A stretch of DNA of 64,000 bases from Bacillota bacterium (GTDB taxonomy: Bacteria > Bacillota > Clostridia > Tissierellales > Peptoniphilaceae): contig JAUNLQ010000004.1 in assembly GCA_030532225.1 (NCBI GenBank), forward strand, positions 41,664 to 105,663, given 5' to 3'. Both the position numbers and the translations under genes were made by a program. The notes beneath the pieces were generated by a model. That model saw nothing but the letters and a program-made list of their open reading frames with translations, had not been told where the DNA came from and searched no databases. Below are positions 37,348 to 46,340 of the stretch, one piece after another; the first letter of the stretch is position 1; every line of letters begins with the position of its first letter.

Positions 37348-38560
37348 AGCCCATCTTCCCCCTTAATGATTTTACTGATTTTACAAACTTGTCTACTTCT
37401 TCTTCAGTATTATAAAAAGAAATTGACGCCCTAGCTGAGGACCTAACTCCTAAGTGACTAAGAAGAGGTTGGGCACAGTGGTGGCCTGCCCTAATGGCTA
37501 TACCGTCATGGCTTAAAATCTCTGCTATGTCGTGGGGATGAACTCCTTCAACTGCAAAGGATATGATGCCATGGTGGTTTTCTGCTTCTTTGGCTCCTAG
37601 GATTTTTATATATGGATAATCTTTTAGGCCTTCTAAGGCTCGTCTAGTTAGTTCTTCTTCTCTCTTGGCAATATTTTCCATGCCAACTTTTTCAATGTAG
37701 TCGATGGCAGCACTTAAGCCTCTAGCTCCACCTGCATTTACTGTTCCTGCTTCAAATTTGTGAGGAACTTCAGCATAAGTTTGGCCTTCTAAGGTCACTG
37801 TTTCTATCATTTCTCCACCACGCAAAAATGGAGACATTTTATCTAAAAGTTCATATTTGCCATAAAGGCCACCAATACCCATAGGAGCAAACATCTTGTG
37901 GCCAGAAAAGGCTGCAAAATCTGCATCTAAGTCTTGGATATCGATTTTTATGTGAGCCATAGACTGACAAATATCTAGAACGAAAACTGCTCCAACTTGG
38001 TGGGCCAGTTCAATAAATCTCTTTACTGGATATTGTCTGCCTATAACATTGGACAAATGGGTCAAGGCTACTAACTTGGTTTTTTCAGATAAAAGCGACT
38101 TGAAATAGTCTTCTGAAATCGATCCATCTTCTTGGCATTCAATGTATTTTACCTTGGCTCCAGTTTTTTCTGCAACCATTCTCCATGGTAGCAGGTTAGA
38201 ATGGTGTTCAGTTATTCCTACTAGGATTTCGTCTCCTTCTTTTATAAAGTCAAGGCCATAGCTATAGGCTATTAGATTTAAGGATTCTGATGCGTTTCTA
38301 GTAAAGACAATTTCTTCAGGGCGGCTAGCATTTAGATATTTTGCGGTCTTTCTTCTAGCTTCTTCATATACTTTTGTAGCCCTAACTGAAAGGTCATATA
38401 GACCTCTCATAGGGTTAGCATTGTCTTCTTGGTAGTATTTCATCACAGCATCTAAAACACATTGAGGTTTTTGGGATGTTGCTGCATTGTCTAAATAAGC
38501 AAGAGCTTCCTTTTCTAATAAGGGAAAATCCTTCCTGTATTCTAAAAGGTCTTTAGTCAT
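37337..38560 (-). CDS. sufS: Cysteine desulfurase SufS
   Basis: SufS takes sulfur from cysteine with pyridoxal phosphate and hands it to SufU. From ATG 38560 there are 407 residues: the PLP lysine is in FSGHKMFAPMG, and the persulfide cysteine is in the C-terminal RAGHHCAQPLL. I use ATG 38560, 8 bases after GGGGG; the frame extends 24 bases farther, into the sufD end, without a better site. It overlaps sufD by 8 bases and sufU by 11, so the three are tightly coupled. Confidence 0.96.
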   Translation of the reverse strand: MTKDLLEYRKDFPLLEKEALAYLDNAATSQKPQCVLDAVMKYYQEDNANPMRGLYDLSVRATKVYEEARRKTAKYLNASRPEEIVFTRNASESLNLIAYSYGLDFIKEGDEILVGITEHHSNLLPWRMVAEKTGAKVKYIECQEDGSISEDYFKSLLSEKTKLVALTHLSNVIGRQYPVKRFIELAHQVGAVFVLDICQSMAHIKIDIQDLDADFAAFSGHKMFAPMGIGGLYGKYELLDKMSPFLRGGEMIETVTLEGQTYAEVPHKFEAGTVNAGGARGLSAAIDYIEKVGMENIAKREEELTRRALEGLKDYPYIKILGAKEAENHHGIISFAVEGVHPHDIAEILSHDGIAIRAGHHCAQPLLSHLGVRSSARASISFYNTEEEVDKFVKSVKSLRGKMGYDQ

Positions 38561-39608
38561 TTTCAAAACCCCCAATTTCTTCAATTACCATTTTCTTTGT
38601 AAGAGGGTCTTCAATCTTATTAGCTACGAAAAGAAGTCTAGCCTTAGCCATAAGTTCGTATATTTCTTCTTTTTTTATGCCCCTTGACAGTAGATAAAAC
38701 ATTAAATCTTCGTCAAGTCTGCCCATGGTAGCTCCATGGTTACCTTCAACATTTTCTTCGGCACATAGAATAATTGGTACAGATTTGTTGACCACACCTT
38801 CATCAAGCATTAAAACATTTTCGTTCTCATTGCCCTTGGCTTGGTCTGCCCCATGTTGGATATCAATAGTTCCCCTAAACATTTTGTAGGCTGTGTCTCT
38901 AAGAACTCCTTCTACATCCATGTTAGATAAAGAGTTTACTCCCTTGTGTTCAACTAAATAGTTCATATCTAGTCTGTGGTCTTTTTCAACCATATAGCCT
39001 ATGTTAGTAGCAAGTTCTGCCCTATCATCTAAAATGAAGTTGGCTCCATCGAAGCTATTGTCTCCTGATAAAATCAGTCTAATGACTTGGACTTTTCCAT
39101 CTGCTTCTATATGACAGCCTAAATCATTTACAAAATCTAGGTCTTGGCCTATTCTTTGGATTTGAACTAGGTTAATCTTTCCAGCCTTGCCTACTTTTAG
39201 TCTAGTTTGGATGGCAGCAAAGCCTGAACCTTGGGACCTGTAGTCCATAATTAGGCTAGCTTCTGCTCCTTGTTCAACTTCTAGTTCTACTACTGTTCCT
39301 AGTTTACCTTTTTCTATATTAAAGTCCAGTCTTATTGGGTCTTGGGTTTTTTCTCCAGAGCCTAATTTAAAGTAGTGTCTGTCAACTTGGCTAGCTATTA
39401 AAAGATCGCTTATATCTTGGCCAACTCCTGTTTTTATTACTTCATTTCCTAGACTTTGTTTTTCGTACAAAACATTGGCTGGAAATTTTTTATTAAATTC
39501 TAAATTTTCAAGTTTGCCAGGGTTAGAAACAGTTTCATAGTTCATTTTTAGTCTATTCCAAGTTAATACTGGAATATGATTTAATATTAGTTGTTCTTTA
39601 TTTTCCAT
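38553..39608 (-). CDS. sufD: Fe-S cluster scaffold subunit SufD
   Basis: SufD pairs with SufB in the SufBC2D scaffold that builds Fe-S clusters. The 351 residues have the parallel beta-helix core (VEGVLRDTAYKMFRGTIDIQHGA) and the C-terminal HGATMGRLDEDLMFYLLSRGI signature with the conserved histidine. It is 11 bases behind sufB. The length is somewhat shorter than in proteobacteria but usual for Firmicutes. Confidence 0.94.
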   Translation of the reverse strand: MENKEQLILNHIPVLTWNRLKMNYETVSNPGKLENLEFNKKFPANVLYEKQSLGNEVIKTGVGQDISDLLIASQVDRHYFKLGSGEKTQDPIRLDFNIEKGKLGTVVELEVEQGAEASLIMDYRSQGSGFAAIQTRLKVGKAGKINLVQIQRIGQDLDFVNDLGCHIEADGKVQVIRLILSGDNSFDGANFILDDRAELATNIGYMVEKDHRLDMNYLVEHKGVNSLSNMDVEGVLRDTAYKMFRGTIDIQHGADQAKGNENENVLMLDEGVVNKSVPIILCAEENVEGNHGATMGRLDEDLMFYLLSRGIKKEEIYELMAKARLLFVANKIEDPLTKKMVIEEIGGFEND

Positions 39609-39619
39609 CTTCTTCCCCC

Positions 39620-41029
39620 TTAGCCTATGGATCCTATCATTTCAAGTCTAATTAAATTGTTCATTTCAACTGCATATTCTAATGGAAGTTCTTTGGATAC
39701 ATTGTCTGCAAAGCCTGAAACTATCAAGGCCTTGGCTTCTTCTTCATTTAAGCCCCTTGACATTAAATAAAATACTGCATCATCAGAAATAGAACCGATA
39801 CTTGCTTCATGGCCAATATCAGCATCAGCAGCTCTTATATCCATGGCTGGTATAGTATCTGACCTAGAAATAGGGTCTAGCATTAAAGATTGACAACTTA
39901 CTGCAGCCTTTGATTCTCTTGCATTAGGGCTAACCTTTATTGAAGATCTAAAGGTAGAGATACCTCCATCTTTTGAAATAGACCTGGTGTTTACAAAGGA
40001 GCTAGTCTTTGGAGCATTGTGAACAACCTTGGCTCCAGTGTCTAGGTTTTGGCCTGCACCAGCAAAGGTTACTCCAGTAAATTCTACCTTAGCACCCTCT
40101 CCATTTAGGATAGTCATTGGATATAGGCAAGAAACATGAGATCCAAAGGATCCTGAAACCCATTCCATTTGGCCACCTTCGTCAACAATGGCCCTTTTGG
40201 TATTTAAGTTGTACATGTTCTTAGACCAGTTTTCTATTGTAGAATATCTAAGCTTGGCATTTTTCTTTACATAAAGTTCAACACAACCAGCGTGAAGGTT
40301 GGCTACATTGTATTTTGGTGCAGAACAGCCTTCAATAAAGTGTAGGGATGCTCCCTCATCTACTATTATAAGAGTGTGTTCAAACTGGCCAGCTCCAGGT
40401 GCATTAAGTCTAAAATATGATTGTAGGGGAATTTCTACATGAACTCCCTTAGGAACATAAACAAAGGACCCTCCTGACCAAACAGCTCCATGAAGGGCTG
40501 CAAACTTGTGGTCAGTTGGTGGAACTAACTTCATAAAATATTCCTTGATCATAGGTCCATATTCACCATGGACAGCTGATTCAATATCAGTATAAACAAC
40601 ACCTTGGGCTGCAACTTCTTCTCTAAGATTGTGGTAAACTAGCTCAGAGTCATATTGGGCTCCTACACCAGCTAGAGAATCAATTTCAGCTTGAGGTATG
40701 CCTAGTTTTTCAAAAGTTTCTTTTATATTGTCTGGAACATCGTCCCAGTTGGCTTTCATATTAGTATTTGGTCTTACATAAGTTACGATTTCGTCCATAT
40801 TAAGGCCAGAAATATCTGGTCCCCAGTTTTGGACAGGCTTTTCATTATATATTCTTAAAGATCTTAATCTTAGGTCTCTCATCCAGTCTGGGTCTTTTTT
40901 TTCCTTGGAAATTTCTTCAACAATTTCTTCAGTCAAACCACCCTCAACCTTGTAGTTGTCCTTGTCTTCATAGCGGAAGTCATACATGCTACGATTAATA
41001 TCTTCTACATGTGCCTTTTCTCTTGCCAC
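39620..41029 (-). CDS. sufB: Fe-S cluster assembly protein SufB
   Basis: SufB is the main scaffold on which [4Fe-4S] clusters form. The 469 residues include YVPKGVHVEIPLQSYFRLN, HFIEGCSAPKYNVANLHAGCVELYV (with conserved cysteines), and the C-terminal AAVSCQSLMLDPISRSDTIP and DIGHEASIGSISDDAVFYLMSRG motifs. It follows sufC by 20 bases. The order C-B-D-S-U differs from the Bacillus order C-D-S-U-B, a known alternative among Clostridia. Confidence 0.97.
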   Translation of the reverse strand: MAREKAHVEDINRSMYDFRYEDKDNYKVEGGLTEEIVEEISKEKKDPDWMRDLRLRSLRIYNEKPVQNWGPDISGLNMDEIVTYVRPNTNMKANWDDVPDNIKETFEKLGIPQAEIDSLAGVGAQYDSELVYHNLREEVAAQGVVYTDIESAVHGEYGPMIKEYFMKLVPPTDHKFAALHGAVWSGGSFVYVPKGVHVEIPLQSYFRLNAPGAGQFEHTLIIVDEGASLHFIEGCSAPKYNVANLHAGCVELYVKKNAKLRYSTIENWSKNMYNLNTKRAIVDEGGQMEWVSGSFGSHVSCLYPMTILNGEGAKVEFTGVTFAGAGQNLDTGAKVVHNAPKTSSFVNTRSISKDGGISTFRSSIKVSPNARESKAAVSCQSLMLDPISRSDTIPAMDIRAADADIGHEASIGSISDDAVFYLMSRGLNEEEAKALIVSGFADNVSKELPLEYAVEMNNLIRLEMIGSIG

Positions 41030-41049
41030 AGTTTCACCTCCTAGTATCT

Positions 41050-41790
41050 TTAAATGTATTTTTCGAAACCGTGTTGGTTAATTTCATCAATAAGGCTCTT
41101 GTCTCCTGAGGCTACAATATTTCCTCTTACTAAAACATTAGTGTGGTCTACATCTAAAGCATCTAAAATTCTAGTTGAGTGCGTAATAATTATTAAAGTA
41201 CCATTCATTTGTTCCTTATAAATCTTAACACCTTCAGAAACAATTCTAACAGCATCAACATCTAGGCCTGAGTCAGTTTCGTCTAAGATGGCTAGTTTTG
41301 GTTTAAGCATTAATAGTTGGAAAATTTCTGCCTTTTTCTTTTCTCCACCTGAAAAACCAACATTAAGGTCCCTGTCAGCATAAGATGGATCCATGTCTAG
41401 CATTTCTAAAACTTTTTTTGCTTCCTTTTTAAAGTCCCAAAGTCTTAGTCTCTCACCTGTGTGTGCTTCCAAAGCTGTTTTTGTGAAGTTGCCTAGGGTA
41501 ATGCCAGGAACTTCAATTGGATTTTGGAAAGAAATGAATAGTCCCTTGTTGGCTCTCTTGTCTGGAGATAAATCTGTAATATCTTCTCCGTCAAAAATTA
41601 TTTTCCCTGAGTCAATTCTGTATTGTGGGTTGCCCATAACAGCATTACCAAGAGTAGACTTTCCAGCTCCATTAGGTCCCATAATTACGTGGGTTTCTCC
41701 TTCCTTCACTTGAAGATCTAGCTTGTGTAGAATTTCCTTGTCATCAACAGAAACAATAAGGTCTTCTATATTTAATAAAGATTTTGTCAT
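41050..41790 (-). CDS. sufC: SUF-system ATPase SufC
   Basis: SufC is the ABC-type ATPase that powers the SufBC2D scaffold; it is soluble and not a transporter. The 246 residues contain GPNGAGKSTLGNAVMG (Walker A, about 38-53), the FSGGEKKKAEIFQLL signature, and LAILDETDSGLDVDA (Walker B). It is the first gene of the operon, with GGGAGG upstream and a promoter in the 275-base gap shared with hsp20. Confidence 0.97.
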   Translation of the reverse strand: MTKSLLNIEDLIVSVDDKEILHKLDLQVKEGETHVIMGPNGAGKSTLGNAVMGNPQYRIDSGKIIFDGEDITDLSPDKRANKGLFISFQNPIEVPGITLGNFTKTALEAHTGERLRLWDFKKEAKKVLEMLDMDPSYADRDLNVGFSGGEKKKAEIFQLLMLKPKLAILDETDSGLDVDAVRIVSEGVKIYKEQMNGTLIIITHSTRILDALDVDHTNVLVRGNIVASGDKSLIDEINQHGFEKYI

Positions 41791-41876
41791 TTTAAACCTC
41801 CCTAAAATTATTAGAAATCTTTTATATTTATTAGCATATAAGTGGTCAAACTATATGATATTTATCCTCTTTGCCT

Positions 41877-41882
41877 ATTATA
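41877..41882 (-). promoter_or_regulatory. Likely -10 box of the suf operon promoter
   Basis: TATAAT on the minus strand lies about 87 bases before the sufC start, in the region divergent to hsp20. The -35 region (TAGTAA at 17 bases) is poor, which would fit an activator or repressor such as an Rrf2 protein, but no operator could be defined. Confidence 0.45.
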
Positions 41883-41971
41883 ATACAATTCATATTATTT
41901 TACTAGGATATAAATTACTTGATTGATAAATATTTTGAAAAGTTAAAAATTTCTAAATAATTTATAGGTTT

Positions 41972-41998
41972 TTAGCACTCACCTGTTTAGACTGCTAA
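41972..41998 (+). promoter_or_regulatory. CIRCE operator upstream of hsp20 (HrcA binding site)
   Basis: TTAGCACTC (41972-41980), a 9-base spacer, then GACTGCTAA (41990-41998). This is the CIRCE inverted repeat with a single departure from the consensus TTAGCACTC-N9-GAGTGCTAA. CIRCE is bound by the heat-shock repressor HrcA. A -10-like TAAAAT follows at 42007-42012, so binding would block the hsp20 promoter. CIRCE normally controls groESL and dnaK; its use for a small heat-shock protein is less common. Confidence 0.88.
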
Positions 41999-42065
41999 CA
42001 AGAGGGTAAAATAATAACGTAGAAGTTAAACTATAATTTAAAATTAAATTTAGGAGGAAACATAG

Positions 42066-42479
42066 ATGACAAATATTAGAAGAGACAAGGACTTAATGAA
42101 TTTCACAGACAGTTTATTTGATTCTTTCTTTTCAAATAACATTAGCCCAAGACAATTTAATGTAGATATAATAGAAAAAGACGGAGGCTACATGCTAAAG
42201 GCAGACCTACCAGGCTTTGAAAAAGGGGATATAAACATAACCTATTCTGACAACATCCTATCTATTGGAGCAGAATCCAAAAAAGAAAGTGAAGAAAAAT
42301 CAGAAAATGGTCGCTATTTAAGAAGAGAAAGATCAACAGCCTCAATAAAGAGACAATTTATAGTAAAGGATTTAGACAGAGAAGCTATTAAAGCCTCCTT
42401 TGAAAATGGAGTTCTTAACCTAGACCTACCATTGAAAAAGGAAGAAGAAGCTGAAAGCACTAGAATAGAAATTGAATAA
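42066..42479 (+). CDS. Hsp20/alpha-crystallin small heat-shock protein
   Basis: Small heat-shock proteins hold unfolding proteins in a refoldable state. The 137 residues contain a full alpha-crystallin domain: YMLKADLPGFEKGDINITYSD (about 41-61), GRYLRRERSTASIKRQFIV, and ASFENGVLNLDLPLKKEE near the C-terminus. ATG 42066 has AGGAGG 8 bases upstream. The gene stands alone under a CIRCE element, so it should be induced by heat through HrcA. A bidirectional terminator follows. Confidence 0.95.
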   Translation: MTNIRRDKDLMNFTDSLFDSFFSNNISPRQFNVDIIEKDGGYMLKADLPGFEKGDINITYSDNILSIGAESKKESEEKSENGRYLRRERSTASIKRQFIVKDLDREAIKASFENGVLNLDLPLKKEEEAESTRIEIE

Positions 42480-42484
42480 ACTTT

Positions 42485-42518
42485 AAAGGAGCCAGTTTTT
42501 TTAAGCTGACTCCTTTTT
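42485..42518. terminator. Bidirectional terminator between hsp20 and the DUF1624 gene
   Basis: AAAGGAG(C)CAG pairs with CTG(A)CTCCTTT around a T-rich loop. A T-run follows on the plus strand and A-rich bases precede it, at the meeting point of two convergent genes. Confidence 0.8.
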
Positions 42519-42523
42519 CTTTG

Positions 42524-43249
42524 CTATAAAAATTTAAAAATAAGACTTAAAAGTCCAAGTAGGACAGGCTGGTGGGCCAAATAAATAAAAAATGAATGGC
42601 GTCCAATTTTTCCTAAAATATTTTCTTTAAGATCAATTTTTTCCAAGAAGGGATTCCTATACTTGTGATAAGAACCTATAAAAAATCCACTTAAATAAAG
42701 AAAAAACCAAGGCAAGAGGCCAAAATAGTCTATGGACACAAAGCCAGGTCCAATAAAACCTAAAGGATAAAAAATCTCCTTGGCAGCTAGACTTTCATAA
42801 AAAGGCAAAACTTCCAAACCAAAATTCCAAATTATAAAGAAGACTACAAAGCTTAAAAGGCCATAAGTCAGCTGGAATTTTTTCTTAGTATAAATAAATA
42901 ATTCTAAAATCAAAACTAAAGCCATGGCAGAGCCAATTAGGTGCAAGACTCCAAACCTAATATAGGCAGAAGGATTAGCTAGCCTAGTTACTAAAGTTAA
43001 AATTAAGGCTGTTATTAAAATCTTTATGGCATTTCTACTTGGCTTTCTTGAATACTTGTGAGAAAAACCAGCTAAAAAAATAAAAGACCAGCTAGTAAAT
43101 TGTTGAAAGCCGTACCAAGAAGGAATAGAAAAAAATTCCAAGTCCCTTGAAAAAATAAATTCAATATCATAAAGGAGATGATAAATAACCATACATATTA
43201 TGGCCAGCCCCCTCCAAGTATCAACTATATTAATCCTCTTCCTTGCCAT
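42524..43249 (-). CDS. DUF1624 / heparan-alpha-glucosaminide acetyltransferase-like membrane protein
   Basis: The 241 residues contain about seven membrane segments and begin with RINIVDTWRGLAIICMVIYHLLYD, the family motif with DxxRG and a conserved histidine. The family (DUF1624, HGSNAT-like) is related to membrane acyltransferases of the YeiB/acyltransferase-3 kind and is thought to acetylate extracellular sugars. It lies 1 base after the response regulator at the end of the pgsB operon, so a role in modifying the cell surface or its polymer is plausible but unproven. Confidence 0.75.
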   Translation of the reverse strand: MARKRINIVDTWRGLAIICMVIYHLLYDIEFIFSRDLEFFSIPSWYGFQQFTSWSFIFLAGFSHKYSRKPSRNAIKILITALILTLVTRLANPSAYIRFGVLHLIGSAMALVLILELFIYTKKKFQLTYGLLSFVVFFIIWNFGLEVLPFYESLAAKEIFYPLGFIGPGFVSIDYFGLLPWFFLYLSGFFIGSYHKYRNPFLEKIDLKENILGKIGRHSFFIYLAHQPVLLGLLSLIFKFL

Positions 43250-43250
43250 T

Positions 43251-43892
43251 TTAATCCCTCAAAAGTTTGTACCTTTGTTTTGGTCTGCCAATTTTTCCGT
43301 AATTTACCATTACTTCTATAATTTCTTCACTTTCTAAAAATTGTAAGTAGCGATAAGTAGTTTGGTAGGATAGGCCTGTTAGCTCAGAAATCTCCTCTAC
43401 TGTTAAATAGTCTGCCTGACCTTGTAGGCTTTCTAAAAGAGAGTTTAAAGTCGACCTGCCAATGCCCTTAGGAAGGAGAATATCATCTGAAAGAAAATCA
43501 TTGTTAGCTTCAAAATTTTCTCCCAGTAACTTAATATGTAAGTTAATTCTGGAAATTAGATCAGGCGCCTTTATAGGCTTTGTAGCAAAATCTGTGGCTC
43601 CAGCTTCCATAAATTCTTCAGCTAGCTTTAGGTCTGAATCTATAGTAAAAACAATTATAGGAACATCTTCGTCATGGCCCCTGATTATTTTTACCCCTTC
43701 AAGGCCATTTATTTCTGGCATATGGTAGTCAATTAAAATCAAAGTTGGCATTTTCTTCTTTATAATTCTTTCTGCTTCTCTAATGTTTTTTGCAGTTATG
43801 GCCTGCCAACCTTGGCTTTTAATAACTGCCTCTAGGGCAAATCTAATTTTATCTTCATCATCAATACACAGTACTGAAATTTTTTCAGCCAT
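43251..43892 (-). CDS. Response regulator with C-terminal helix-turn-helix
   Basis: The 213 residues have a receiver domain (about 1-120) with the acidic pocket IDDED, phosphorylatable D55 in LILIDYHMP and the lysine of ATKPIKAP. The C-terminal part, LTVEEISELTGLSYQTTYRYLQFLE, is a winged helix-turn-helix, as in CitB/DcuR-type regulators of carboxylate metabolism. It overlaps the sensor kinase gene by 8 bases and is its evident partner. Its place at the end of the pgsB operon suggests it controls poly-gamma-glutamate or glutamate-related genes. Confidence 0.87.
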   Translation of the reverse strand: MAEKISVLCIDDEDKIRFALEAVIKSQGWQAITAKNIREAERIIKKKMPTLILIDYHMPEINGLEGVKIIRGHDEDVPIIVFTIDSDLKLAEEFMEAGATDFATKPIKAPDLISRINLHIKLLGENFEANNDFLSDDILLPKGIGRSTLNSLLESLQGQADYLTVEEISELTGLSYQTTYRYLQFLESEEIIEVMVNYGKIGRPKQRYKLLRD

Positions 43893-45273
43893 TTAACTCT
43901 TCCTCTCCTAATATTATTGTAACTGTTGTGCCTTCGTTTTTCTTGCTGTAGAAAAACACCTCTCCATTTAGTTTTTCCACAGTTCTTTTTACAAAATTTA
44001 AACCTAAACCATAGGACTCATTTCTAGTAAAGCCACTTTCCCAAACCTTGTTATTATACTTTTGGTCAATGCCTACTCCATTGTCAATTATAGAAATTTC
44101 TATAGACTTTTCTCCTGCCAGGTCTACAGCATCTACAACTATTTCTATTTTACCATAGTCTAGATCTTTTATTGCCCTAAATGAGTTTTCTAAAATATTT
44201 ACTATGGCCCTGGTAAAGGTGATTTTGTTTACTTTAACACATTTTTCAGGAACATTATTAATAGTGTGGATTACTTTGGCCATTGGGTTTTTAGAAATAT
44301 TGGCCAAGGCACCATTTATAAGTTCTTCTGTTGAGATCAAAAATTTTGCATCTTCACTTAAAATTTCTGAAATCATCTTAGACAAAGAATCTATAGAGTC
44401 TTCTACAATATTTAAGTATTCCTCTTCTTCAGCCATTTCTTTTTGTTGGCAAGAAAATTTAACCAGGCCAATTAAGGCTTGGGCACTAGTCAAGGGAGAC
44501 TTAAGATCATGAACCAGGGCCTTAACTTCTTGGTTAGACCTATTTTCTATATCCTTAATCTTAGCTTCACTTTCTAGCATAATATTTTCTTTCCTAAGTT
44601 GGTCTACAAGCCTTAGTTGGTTTTCGTCTTTAATCAACAAAAACAAAAGGCTGCCAAAGAAAATAAAAATAAAGAAGAAAATCAAGGTAATTAAGTCTAA
44701 CTCCCTGTTAATTCCTAAAAAATGAGAAACTAACTTAATTTCACTTGAAGTCTCTCCCCTACCAAAAGGTAGAAAAGAAAGAGATGGAGTTAAGTCTAAG
44801 AATTGAACTGATGCTATGAAAAATATAATTAAAAAAGTTTTTTTCCATTCAGATACATAGTTGTACTCCCTAGAGCCTAACAAACTTATTAAAATAATCA
44901 AGGTAATAGCAGGAAGACCAAAGTGGTAGGTTACAGTAGGATATAGGTACTGGATCAAAATATAGACTATAGGAACAAGGACAGCTACTGTAATTTGTTT
45001 TATATACTTATTTAAAAAGCTTTCCTTCTTAAAGCTTATAGATTCAGAAATATAAAAGGCTCCAATATAGTGAGGCAAGGCCCTAATTGTGTTTACAAAA
45101 ACCAAGGTAATAGCAGCAAAGACCAAATTAAGCTCCTTGTTTTTCTCAATGGCATAGACGATTTTTTCTTGTATATGAAAAAATGATATATCTAAAATCA
45201 TAGGCATTATTATTCCTAAAAGCACTAAAAATACACCTAGGAAAAATTTTTTCTTTCTAGTTATTTTTATCAT
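43885..45273 (-). CDS. Membrane sensor histidine kinase of the PGA locus
   Basis: From ATG 45273 there are 462 residues. About seven membrane segments fill residues 5-210, without a large extracellular domain. A short coiled segment leads to the H-box VHDLKSPLTSAQALIGLV, and the HATPase domain has N-box NILENSFRAI, DNGVGI and SYGLGLNFVKR. The sensor part resembles no family I know, so it may read a membrane-borne or transported signal. The gene overlaps pgsW by about 17 bases and the response regulator by 8. A TTG at 45294 is the alternative start. Confidence 0.85.
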   Translation of the reverse strand: MIKITRKKKFFLGVFLVLLGIIMPMILDISFFHIQEKIVYAIEKNKELNLVFAAITLVFVNTIRALPHYIGAFYISESISFKKESFLNKYIKQITVAVLVPIVYILIQYLYPTVTYHFGLPAITLIILISLLGSREYNYVSEWKKTFLIIFFIASVQFLDLTPSLSFLPFGRGETSSEIKLVSHFLGINRELDLITLIFFFIFIFFGSLLFLLIKDENQLRLVDQLRKENIMLESEAKIKDIENRSNQEVKALVHDLKSPLTSAQALIGLVKFSCQQKEMAEEEEYLNIVEDSIDSLSKMISEILSEDAKFLISTEELINGALANISKNPMAKVIHTINNVPEKCVKVNKITFTRAIVNILENSFRAIKDLDYGKIEIVVDAVDLAGEKSIEISIIDNGVGIDQKYNNKVWESGFTRNESYGLGLNFVKRTVEKLNGEVFFYSKKNEGTTVTIILGEEELNG

Positions 45274-46336
45274 CTTTATACCTGTCCTTTGCAATAAAAA
45301 TTAAATACAGTGCAGAAAATCCTAAACTAATAAAGGCTGGATAAGTTTTATAAGTTTTTTCATAATATATTATAGACTGACCTGGCTCAGGCCATCTTAT
45401 AGGATCAAAGGGCAAACCGTAATCACTTACAATTTTCTTTAAATTTAAAAGGTGAATAGTAGGAATATCTTTTTCTAAAAAATAATCTAAGATTCCATAA
45501 TCATAAGTATAGCTTTGTCTCCTAAGTCTAGGGGTGGTTAAAATCCCCTGTTTTGTAACAAAATCTTTTTCATAGATTCCTAAAAAACTAATATTTCCTC
45601 CTACAGCTATATAAGCATCCACCTTCTTTTTTTCATAAAAATCTACCTTGTCCTTAACATTGTTCTTAAAATCTTCTTGGATATATAAATTAAAAGCCAA
45701 GGATTCATACTGGTCTACAATGGATTTTACAAGGTCTGCTGGCTTTTCTTTTAGTACATCATCGTCACCACCAAGGCTTACTAAATCGTTCTTATATTTA
45801 CTATAGCCATCTTGGTAAAGTCTATTTAAAATAATAGGAAAACTAAAGCCTTCTTGGTTGGCCCCATAGGTAGAAGATCCAAAGCTAGAAATAATAGTTA
45901 AGTCCAAATCCATAGCCTCAGCAGCAGCAAGAACTGCCAGATTAAGACCTGGAAAGGACCCTGAAAATCCTACTGCAAGATGGTCCTTGGCTTTAAGACC
46001 TACTTGATGAAACATTTTTACTAAAAGGGCTGCCATATCTGGATTGGCTGATGTTCTCTTGGCTTCAAGGCTGCCTAAAGATGTGGTTAGCTCATTATAT
46101 TCCTCTCCTAAAAGTCCAGTATTAAAATAATCATAGTCATAAATCAAAAGACCTGCCTCTTCCTTGTAGGCTTTTACAGCCTTCATTGATTCTTCCATTA
46201 AATTTCTAGCCTGTATTTGTTCATTGTAATAGGGATTTCTCTCTAGTTGGCCAGTAAAATATACAAAGCCAATAGTAATTACTAAAATTATAGCCAGAGG
46301 CAGAAGCTTTAAAATTCTTAAGTCTTTTACCTTCAT
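45257..46336 (-). CDS. pgsW: Poly-gamma-glutamate system protein PgsW
   Basis: The 359 residues have an N-terminal membrane segment (about 9-29), a long extracellular region, and a second membrane segment near the C-terminus (about 330-350). The layout and the position after pgsC match the PgsW (poly-gamma-glutamate system) family, whose biochemical role is unknown. The middle has AVGFSGSFPGLNLAVLAAAEAMDLD and SSFGSSTYGANQEGF, a Rossmann-like pattern. It lies 4 bases after pgsC. It may take the place of PgsA/CapA, which is missing. Confidence 0.82.
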   Translation of the reverse strand: MKVKDLRILKLLPLAIILVITIGFVYFTGQLERNPYYNEQIQARNLMEESMKAVKAYKEEAGLLIYDYDYFNTGLLGEEYNELTTSLGSLEAKRTSANPDMAALLVKMFHQVGLKAKDHLAVGFSGSFPGLNLAVLAAAEAMDLDLTIISSFGSSTYGANQEGFSFPIILNRLYQDGYSKYKNDLVSLGGDDDVLKEKPADLVKSIVDQYESLAFNLYIQEDFKNNVKDKVDFYEKKKVDAYIAVGGNISFLGIYEKDFVTKQGILTTPRLRRQSYTYDYGILDYFLEKDIPTIHLLNLKKIVSDYGLPFDPIRWPEPGQSIIYYEKTYKTYPAFISLGFSALYLIFIAKDRYKDDKNN

Positions 46337-46340
46337 AAAA

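Noticed and set aside
42524..43249. Treating the DUF1624 protein as a PGA acetyltransferase.
   Set aside because: Only operon position supports this; the family substrate is unknown, so the call stays general.
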